Assembly (NCBI GenBank): GCA_017406005.1
Contig: JAFQZI010000069.1
Location: 62,001 to 126,000, forward strand
Length of the DNA: 64,000 bases
Origin: Oscillospiraceae bacterium
GTDB lineage: Bacteria; Bacillota; Clostridia; Oscillospirales; Oscillospiraceae
Reading direction: 5' to 3'
In this document: in pieces, positions 17,240 through 23,289 of the stretch
Layout: each line of letters begins with the position of its first letter
Position numbering within the stretch: position 1 is the stretch's first letter
Made by a program: the position numbers and the translations under genes
Notes under the pieces: generated by a model
Told to the model about the DNA's origin: nothing
Seen by the model: only the letters and a program-made list of their open reading frames with translations
The model's database searches: none

Positions 17240-18004
17240 TTATAATACTTCCATCTTCGTAAGAGCTTCTCTCGCACCTTTCATCACAGGGGAATCATCC
17301 GGCAGATCAAATACCGTTTTTCCCTGGATATCGTTGGAAGCATGGGCGTTGTCCGCCGGGATATAGGAAAGGATCTCCGTATTTTCCACATGGATATACG
17401 GGATCAGGGAAGGATCCGTAATGCGGTTGACAATTACCCCGCAGCGGTCATACATCACGAGATCATCCGCCACCTTTCGGATGGTGTCCACCACCTGTGT
17501 TCCCTTCCGGCTTGGATCCGTGATCAGGATCAGATGCGTCACCTTTTCCATCACGCGGCGATTGATCTGCTCGATCCCGGCTTCCCCGTCGATCACAACA
17601 TAATCAAAATCATGGCTGAGAAGGTTGATAACCTCCTTCAGGTAGGCATTTACCTTGCAGTAGCAGCCGGCAGTTTCCGGCCTCCCGATTGCGAGGAAAG
17701 AAAACTTCTGCTGCTCCACCATCGTATCAAAAATCCGAAAGCGCGCCTCACTGAGAAGTTCAATGGCCTCCCGCTGGGCTCCCATCTCCACGGACTGAAC
17801 GATACCCTTGCGGATGTCATCCAGGGTCGCTTTCACTTCCACACCGAGTGCCGTGGAAAGGCCGACAGCAGGGTCGGCATCGATGGCAAGGATGCGGGAT
17901 TCAGGATATTTCTCTGTCAGAAGACGCACAAAAGCCGCGGAAATGCTCGTCTTCCCGACGCCGCCCTTTCCCGCAACCGCAATGATTTTTGTGTTTCTGT
18001 CCAT
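17240..18004 (-). CDS. cooC: CooC-type nickel-insertion ATPase
   Basis: 254 aa from ATG 18004 (MDRNTKIIAV) with AAAGG upstream; a 22-codon longer reading overlaps the promoter and is rejected. Deviant Walker A GKGGVGKT (~12-19), DADPAVGL switch, and the CxC pair Cys114/Cys116 in GCYCKVN. The last is the dimer-interface metal site of CooC/AcsF, MinD-like ATPases that load nickel into CO dehydrogenase or acetyl-CoA synthase. It is the first gene of the operon ending in cooT; no CODH catalytic gene is in the window. Confidence 0.9.
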   Translation of the reverse strand: MDRNTKIIAVAGKGGVGKTSISAAFVRLLTEKYPESRILAIDADPAVGLSTALGVEVKATLDDIRKGIVQSVEMGAQREAIELLSEARFRIFDTMVEQQKFSFLAIGRPETAGCYCKVNAYLKEVINLLSHDFDYVVIDGEAGIEQINRRVMEKVTHLILITDPSRKGTQVVDTIRKVADDLVMYDRCGVIVNRITDPSLIPYIHVENTEILSYIPADNAHASNDIQGKTVFDLPDDSPVMKGAREALTKMEVL

Positions 18005-18032
18005 ACCGGTACCTTTTAGCAAACTTATGGTT

Positions 18033-18038
18033 ATTATA
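18033..18038 (-). promoter_or_regulatory. -10 box of the cooC operon
   Basis: Perfect TATAAT on the minus strand about 29 nt upstream of the cooC ATG, in an AT-rich stretch. No good -35 is seen, which is what one expects of an activator-dependent promoter. Confidence 0.45.
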
Positions 18039-18074
18039 TTAATAATATCATGATCTCGCTGTTTTCGCAACGAC

Positions 18075-18118
18075 TTTTAGGAGAAATCATGAAGATATTT
18101 TTAGGAGAAATCGTGAAG
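18075..18118. repeat. tandem 20-bp direct repeat upstream of the cooC promoter
   Basis: Two copies of a 20-bp sequence (TTTTAGGAGAAATC followed by A or G, then TGAAG) at 18075-18094 and 18099-18118, one mismatch, 24-nt spacing. They lie 37-80 bp upstream of the TATAAT and may be activator sites. Confidence 0.5.
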
Positions 18119-18121
18119 TTA

Positions 18122-18904
18122 TTATTTATCAAACAGGCCGAGTGCAAGGCAGGCATTATAGATCCCGTCCTTGTCTACGGCAGTCGTAACAAAGTCTGCT
18201 TTCTGCTTCACTTCCTCCGCGGCATTGCCCATGGCAACCTTTGTCCACCCGTCGGGCGTGAACATGGAAAGGTCGTTCAGTGCGTCCCCGAAAACGATGG
18301 CATCTTCATACGGGGCATGAAAATGATCCAGTATTTTCCGGATCCCGAAAGCCTTGTCTGCCGGTTCCACAAAAAAATACTCCCGGTGGTAGCGGCACCA
18401 CGGCATGCCTTTCAGGGCATCGAGGGAAAATTCCTGCGGATAGGGACATGCGATATACATTTTATAAAGATCCTTATAGTCTTCCGGATCCAGCCCGGGC
18501 ACAATCCTGTTCTTCAGGTAAAAATCGTGTGTATAAGCGTCAAACCGTTCATCCGGAACCAGGCGTGTATCGGAATTGTCCACCTGCAGCCCCCAGGGAA
18601 GGCCTTTTTCTTCGCATTCCCGCACGAGGGCAACGATTTTTTCCTTTGGAAGCGGTGTGATGCCGAGGAGCCTGTCATCGATCGTGATGCCGTATCCCCC
18701 GTCGCTGACCATATTCCGGAACCCGAGATCGTGCATCAGATCTACCGCCATCGCCTGTGCCCTGCCCGTAGCGATTGCAAGGAAATGCCCGGATTCTTTC
18801 AGCTTCTCAATGGCAAGCCTTGCGGAGGCCGGCACGCAGGATTTGTCATACCCGCCGGTGATCAGCGTACCGTCTATATCGAAAAAGAGATATCTCCGCC
18901 GCAT
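18122..18904 (-). CDS. Cof-type HAD phosphatase
   Basis: 260 aa from ATG 18904 (MRRRYLFFDIDGTL), whose A is shared with the TGA of the upstream FUSC gene; AGGAGG lies upstream. Motif I FFDIDGTLITGG (Asp9), motif II ATGRA, cap region 80-190, motif IV GDALNDLSMF. Cof/YidA enzymes dephosphorylate sugar phosphates or flavin precursors. Translational coupling to a FUSC protein carrying a degenerate Cof-like domain suggests the two act together. Confidence 0.92.
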   Translation of the reverse strand: MRRRYLFFDIDGTLITGGYDKSCVPASARLAIEKLKESGHFLAIATGRAQAMAVDLMHDLGFRNMVSDGGYGITIDDRLLGITPLPKEKIVALVRECEEKGLPWGLQVDNSDTRLVPDERFDAYTHDFYLKNRIVPGLDPEDYKDLYKMYIACPYPQEFSLDALKGMPWCRYHREYFFVEPADKAFGIRKILDHFHAPYEDAIVFGDALNDLSMFTPDGWTKVAMGNAAEEVKQKADFVTTAVDKDGIYNACLALGLFDK

Positions 18905-20250
18905 CAGTGCTGTTCCGCCTCCTTTTTCTTTCTCTTCGGGAGCAAGGCAATCGGTTCGTATTCGTTCGCGATCCTGTGCAGCAGCCGTATCGCATCCTGC
19001 TCGCTCCGGTAAGGTCCCTGTGCAAAAACCTCCATCGGCAGAAGCGCCGGATTTTCTTCGCGCAGCATCCACATCACAACATTTTCCGCATGCTTGACCG
19101 TCGCCTCGGCAGAATAGATGTATAACCCGCTGATGCCGGGTGCGCCGGCCTGTGGCCTGATCACGCTGCGCAGCTTCCCGTCCGACATCAGATTGCGAAG
19201 GGCGGCTTCCATTCCGGTGATCATCCCGTCCGTGGCAATGACTTTGTAATAGACCACCTCATCCGGTTCATAAACCTCTCCCTCCAGGTAGTTGCGGTAA
19301 GGAGAGCGTTTCATATTGTCATAGATCACTTTTTCCTGTTCGGTTATTTTCCCCTGGTGGAAAATACAGGTTTTGTTGTGATGGATCGTATAGATAAAAT
19401 AGCTGCATCCGAGTGCCGCAAGCCGGGTTTTGATGCGTTCGCTCTCCTCCGCCGGGATAGTTTCCGCATAGAGGAACTCGTTGTTGTTCACATCATAAAC
19501 TCCCGCGCCGTCCATCACGATCATCGGCACGGTGAGCCTCGCCTCACGCATCTGAAGGAGGAAAAAGGCCGGCGCATGCTCGGAGATCAGCGAGATCTTT
19601 GCCCCGTCATTGAAAAGATAGTTCAGCCGTACCAGAACTGCCGGCGGGATACGGGAAAACCGGTCCGGCACCAGATCCATCGTCCGCACGAAGAAAACAT
19701 GATTGTTGTCCTTGCGGCGGGGGAGATGTGTGATATTGACCAGGATGGCAACGATCGCCCCGACATTAATGTCAAAAACACGGACCGCCGCTGCCCGCAG
19801 CGGATCTTCGATATCCGGATAGCCGGCAATAATACAGATATAAATGATAGCTGCCAGCCCCGCCACCTCGGTGATACGCAAAACCACCGCGGTGTAGATC
19901 GCCAGGAGCACCCCGAGAGACATGAAAGCATACAGGGATACCTTGGTTATGCTGAGAATCGGAAAATTCATCAGCACGAGCAGAAACAGCAGTGCCCAGA
20001 CCGTTCCGATCAGGGATCCCGTGAGCCTGTCCAGTGCGTATTTCCCCGCGTCCCTCACATATGGCTGCATACAGATGATGGCGGTGATTGCCGCCTCCGT
20101 CGGCATGGAACCGGTTTCATAGCCCCTCACATGGTAGATCATCAGGCACAGAAAGACGGCTATTGCGGTTTTTACAATGCGCCTTCCGAGATGCGGAAAG
20201 ACACGGCCTTCCCGCTCGGGATTGCCGGGGATACCGGGTAAAGAAAACAT
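18904..20250 (-). CDS. FUSC/ArAE-type membrane protein fused to a degenerate HAD-like domain
   Basis: 448 aa. Residues ~20-165 hold about six membrane helices with the aromatic-acid-exporter signature (RIVKTAIAVFLCLMI, MPTEAAITAIICMQP, DRLTGSLIGT, RVFDINVGAIVAILVN). Residues ~200-440 look like a Cof-type HAD domain: SLISEHAPAFFLLQ, VPMIVMDGAGVYD, then a cap-like segment. The nucleophile motif DxDGT is absent (FNDGAKISL occupies its place), so this domain is probably a sensor or binding module. GAGG precedes the ATG. It is the first gene of a two-gene operon with an active Cof phosphatase. Confidence 0.72.
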   Translation of the reverse strand: MFSLPGIPGNPEREGRVFPHLGRRIVKTAIAVFLCLMIYHVRGYETGSMPTEAAITAIICMQPYVRDAGKYALDRLTGSLIGTVWALLFLLVLMNFPILSITKVSLYAFMSLGVLLAIYTAVVLRITEVAGLAAIIYICIIAGYPDIEDPLRAAAVRVFDINVGAIVAILVNITHLPRRKDNNHVFFVRTMDLVPDRFSRIPPAVLVRLNYLFNDGAKISLISEHAPAFFLLQMREARLTVPMIVMDGAGVYDVNNNEFLYAETIPAEESERIKTRLAALGCSYFIYTIHHNKTCIFHQGKITEQEKVIYDNMKRSPYRNYLEGEVYEPDEVVYYKVIATDGMITGMEAALRNLMSDGKLRSVIRPQAGAPGISGLYIYSAEATVKHAENVVMWMLREENPALLPMEVFAQGPYRSEQDAIRLLHRIANEYEPIALLPKRKKKEAEQH

Positions 20251-20297
20251 AGAATAACCTCAACTTCTGTATATTGAAAACAATCCAGACCGGATTC

Positions 20298-20330
20298 GGC
20301 GAAAATAACGGGAATTCCTGTATTTTCGCC
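20298..20330. promoter_or_regulatory. 33-bp dyad operator between divergent genes
   Basis: 10-bp perfect arms GGCGAAAATA and TATTTTCGCC flank a 13-nt core that itself contains GGGAATTCC. It abuts the -35 hexamer of the transporter promoter and lies upstream of the divergent FUSC gene. It is a good candidate for a LacI/GntR-size repressor site. Confidence 0.55.
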
Positions 20331-20359
20331 TTGTTGCGCCCGGCAAACTATGGTATAGT
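20331..20359 (+). promoter_or_regulatory. extended -10 promoter of the GPH transporter
   Basis: TTGTTG (20331-20336), 17 nt, TATAGT (20354-20359) with TG one base upstream of the -10. About 57 nt before the transporter ATG. Confidence 0.6.
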
Positions 20360-20415
20360 AATTTACCAGATACAGCATACCACAGAATTACGCTCTTGGA
20401 AAGGATCTCTCTGCA

Positions 20416-21894
20416 ATGGAAAGCAAAAAAACGCTCAAACGGAATCTGATCATGTTCCCTCTCGGCACAGTCGGGCGCGACATGATTTATAACCTCTTTA
20501 CAAACTTTATCTTTACCTTCATTCTCTTCACCCGCGGGCTGAATGCCGCCCAGCTCGGTGCGGTATCCGCCATTATGATCGGCGCCCGTGTGTTCGATGC
20601 TTTGAATGACCCGATCATGGGCAATATCATCGAGCGGACCAGAACGCGCTGGGGCAAATACAAACCGTGGCTCGTGATCGGCATCCTGTCCACTTCCCTT
20701 GTCGTCTACGCCGCTTTCAATACCAGGCTCACCGGCTGGAACTTTGTCTGGTTCTTCGCCGTGATCTACTTCCTCTACAGCATTACCTACACAATGCACG
20801 ACATCTCCTACTGGGGTATGGTACCCGCCCTTGGGACGGATGCCCATGTTCGCAACCAGTTTACAGCCCGCACCAACCTTTTCGCCGGGATCGGCGGAAC
20901 GCTCGCCGGGTTTTTCATCCCCATGCTCACGACGGGCAGTTCGACGCTCGGCGGAAATACAGCTTACGCCTACGGCCGCGTTGCTCTGGTGATCTGTATT
21001 CTTGCCCCTGCTTTCCTCTGCTTCACGATCTTCGGCGTCCGGGAGAGGCGTGAAATCAGCACCCAGCCGCCTGCCCCGTTCAGCTTCAAAAAAATCATTG
21101 ACGTTTTCAAAGGCAACGACCAGCTGATCTGGATCGCCATCATCTTCCTCTTCCAGCAGATCGGAAATGACCTCGCGATCGGCGGCATGGCCTCTACCTT
21201 CATTTATTTTGATCTCGGTTATGAAGGCGGGTTTTATTCCAATTTCTCCACCTTCGGCCTGGCTGCGACGGCCGTGCTGATGGTGATCTATCCGATGCTT
21301 GCCAGCAAGACCACCCGCAAGGAATTCATGAAGAAGATGCTGTTTGTCTCCGCGGCGGGCTATGGCGGAATGCTGCTGATCGGAATGCTGATGCCATCCA
21401 CCAACCCCACCCTGAAATGCTGGCTCCTCACCTTCGGCTATATGGCAGCAAATTTCGGCAACTATGCCTACTATCTCATCCTGATGATCTCCATCATCAA
21501 CACGGTGGAATACAACGAGTATCTGCACGGCGAGCGCGAGGAGGCGCTGGTTGCATCCGTCCGTCCGTTCATCACAAAAATGGGCAGCGCCGTCGTGATC
21601 GCCATCAACTATATCACCTATCTGATCTGCGGCGTCACCGGCTATACCCAGCAGATTTCCGACTTCGAACAGCAGACCTCTCTCGGCGCCATCACGGAGG
21701 CGGAAAAACTTTCCAGCATCAACGATGTGATTGCTAAAGTCACCGGTTCCCAGCGCACGGGGCTCCTCCTTGTGCTGACCGTCCTGCCGTTTTTATGCAT
21801 GGTGCTCACCTACGTGCTCTACTGCAAGCATTATAAGCTCGATGAGGACGAGTATAAACGCATCTGCACTGTGCTGGAAGAGAGGAAGAAATGA
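20416..21894 (+). CDS. GPH-family (MelB-like) sugar:cation symporter
   Basis: 492 aa, twelve hydrophobic segments. GPH landmarks: FDALNDPIMGNIIERTRTRWGKYKPW in loop 2-3 with the cation-site Asp, ISYWGMVPAL in helix IV, and NTVEYNEYLHGEREEALVASVRPF in loop 10-11. The family imports glycosides, pentosides or hexuronides with Na+ or H+. Start ATG is preceded by a weak AGGATCTC site. It is coupled to an LRR protein (ATGA overlap). The substrate is not readable; the alpha-galactosidase in this window is 16 kb away. Confidence 0.88.
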   Translation: MESKKTLKRNLIMFPLGTVGRDMIYNLFTNFIFTFILFTRGLNAAQLGAVSAIMIGARVFDALNDPIMGNIIERTRTRWGKYKPWLVIGILSTSLVVYAAFNTRLTGWNFVWFFAVIYFLYSITYTMHDISYWGMVPALGTDAHVRNQFTARTNLFAGIGGTLAGFFIPMLTTGSSTLGGNTAYAYGRVALVICILAPAFLCFTIFGVRERREISTQPPAPFSFKKIIDVFKGNDQLIWIAIIFLFQQIGNDLAIGGMASTFIYFDLGYEGGFYSNFSTFGLAATAVLMVIYPMLASKTTRKEFMKKMLFVSAAGYGGMLLIGMLMPSTNPTLKCWLLTFGYMAANFGNYAYYLILMISIINTVEYNEYLHGEREEALVASVRPFITKMGSAVVIAINYITYLICGVTGYTQQISDFEQQTSLGAITEAEKLSSINDVIAKVTGSQRTGLLLVLTVLPFLCMVLTYVLYCKHYKLDEDEYKRICTVLEERKK

Positions 21895-22676
21895 GATCCG
21901 TCCGTCTCAGGGCCTGCCTGGCCGGCATTTTCGCCTGTCTCCTGCTTCTGCTGCTGCCCTCTCCCGTATCGGCGGAAACGCCTTCAGAGGAGATCCGTTC
22001 ATTCGGCGGCTATGACTATATTCTTCTGGAAGACGGCACAGCGAAGATCCTCCGCCACAGCGGCGGAGAAAAAGAGCTTGGCATCCCCTCCGTTCTGGAC
22101 GGCTATACCGTGACCGCCCTGGGGGACGGCGCGTTTCAAAACGCCGGCAGCATTGAGAGCATCACGATTCCCGACAGCGTTGTCGATCTGGGCATCAATC
22201 CGTTTTCTTCCTGCAGCAGGCTGAAAGAGATCTTTGTCTCCCCCGCCCATCCCACACTGGTTGTGGAGGAAGGCGTTCTCTTCAGCAAACCGGACAGCCG
22301 GCTGGTCTGTTTCCCGGTTGAACTCTTCACAAACTACTATACCGTCCCGGGCTGGGTCCGGGAAATCGGCAGCCGCGCTTTCTTCAACAGTGAGCATCTG
22401 GTCAGTATTACGATTCCCGAAAGTGTAAAGCTCATTGGTGAAAGTGCGTTTTCCGTGTGTTCCTATCTGGAAAAAGTAAACATTCTCGGCGGTGTGACGA
22501 AAATCGGCGACTATGCTTTCCATCTCTGTGAACGGCTGCTGAGCGTGAAGCTCGCTGACAGTGTAACAGAGATCGGCCGGTATGCTTTTCTCGGCTGCCG
22601 CAAACTCAACGACCTGACGATTCCGCAAAGTGTGACCGACATCGGGGAAGGTGCTTTTCTGCAGGTGCCCCGGTAA
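21891..22676 (+). CDS. secreted BspA-like leucine-rich-repeat protein
   Basis: 261 aa. Signal peptide (about residues 1-28, ending PVSAE), a short N-terminal strand region, then LRR_5 repeats of about 23 residues with the pattern I-P-x-S-V-x-x-I-G-x-x-A-F, at least six copies interrupted by one irregular block at ~110-150. Such proteins of gut anaerobes bind host or plant surface molecules. No cell-wall anchor is visible, so it is probably released or loosely attached. Overlaps the transporter stop. Confidence 0.85.
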   Translation: MRSVRLRACLAGIFACLLLLLLPSPVSAETPSEEIRSFGGYDYILLEDGTAKILRHSGGEKELGIPSVLDGYTVTALGDGAFQNAGSIESITIPDSVVDLGINPFSSCSRLKEIFVSPAHPTLVVEEGVLFSKPDSRLVCFPVELFTNYYTVPGWVREIGSRAFFNSEHLVSITIPESVKLIGESAFSVCSYLEKVNILGGVTKIGDYAFHLCERLLSVKLADSVTEIGRYAFLGCRKLNDLTIPQSVTDIGEGAFLQVPR

Positions 22677-22691
22677 AGAAGGAGAATAACC

Positions 22692-23210
22692 ATGCTGATG
22701 CTCAGAGTCCTGACCGCAAAGTTTGACTACGCTGCTGCTGAGGTCTCAGACAGCCGGTATATTTACCATGTGGAATATAACCCCTATGCGGAAAACTTTT
22801 ATCGCGTAACCGAGGAAGACGGTACCGTCATTGAAAGCTACCTCCGCCTGGAGGACTGCGTGTACTCCCGTTTTTCCGGCATCTTTCTCGCATTGCAGAA
22901 AGCCATGAATGCCTGCAACCTGGTCTACGGCACCAACATCCTCAGCGAGATCACAAGTGCAAAGGAGGTTTCTTCCGAGGGGGATAAAAAAACTGCCGTC
23001 AACCGCTTTACCTACCGCGGCAAGCAGTATACAGCCCGCGCCGAGCTGGATTCCTCCCGGGAAATCCCCTCTTCCCTCTACACGGTATCCGACAGCACCG
23101 GGCAGCACAGCGAGACCTATCAGGCGCTCTACCAGGCAGTGAACTCACCCTTCTATCCCGTCCTTGCCGACCTCGACCATTATGTCAGGGGGACGGTTCT
23201 TCTGACATAA
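22692..23210 (+). CDS. unknown 172-aa protein
   Basis: Not recognised. Starts after GGAGAATAACC; no signal peptide or membrane helix. The composition is Tyr- and Ser-rich with alternating beta-strand-like segments (YIYHVEYNPYAENFYRVTEE, RFTYRGKQYTARAEL). Fifteen nt after the LRR gene, so third in that operon. Its last codons (Thr-Val-Leu-Leu-Thr) are written by a module of the dispersed family-1 repeat, so the C terminus may have been created by repeat insertion. Confidence 0.7.
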   Translation: MLMLRVLTAKFDYAAAEVSDSRYIYHVEYNPYAENFYRVTEEDGTVIESYLRLEDCVYSRFSGIFLALQKAMNACNLVYGTNILSEITSAKEVSSEGDKKTAVNRFTYRGKQYTARAELDSSREIPSSLYTVSDSTGQHSETYQALYQAVNSPFYPVLADLDHYVRGTVLLT

Positions 23211-23289
23211 TAAGACATTCTAAAAGCGGGAACTGTGCATTGAAACACAGCTCCCGCTCTTTTTGTTCATACGAACGGTTCTTCTGACA
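23182..23289 (+). repeat. family-1 dispersed repeat, copy A (also a terminator)
   Basis: Contains TGTCAG followed by a 13-nt core and CTGACA (23183-23207). Then comes a hairpin with arms AGCGGGA / TCCCGCT and inner CTGTG / CACAG (23225-23258), followed by CTTTTTG, and a second ACGGTTCTTCTGACA (23274-23288). It covers the convergent ends of the 172-aa gene and the NRPS gene, contributing codons to both and terminating transcription. Confidence 0.7.

Noticed and set aside
20260..21528. 422-codon minus-strand frame opposite the GPH transporter
   Set aside because: Shadow frame of a clear transporter gene, His/Glu-rich with no motif.
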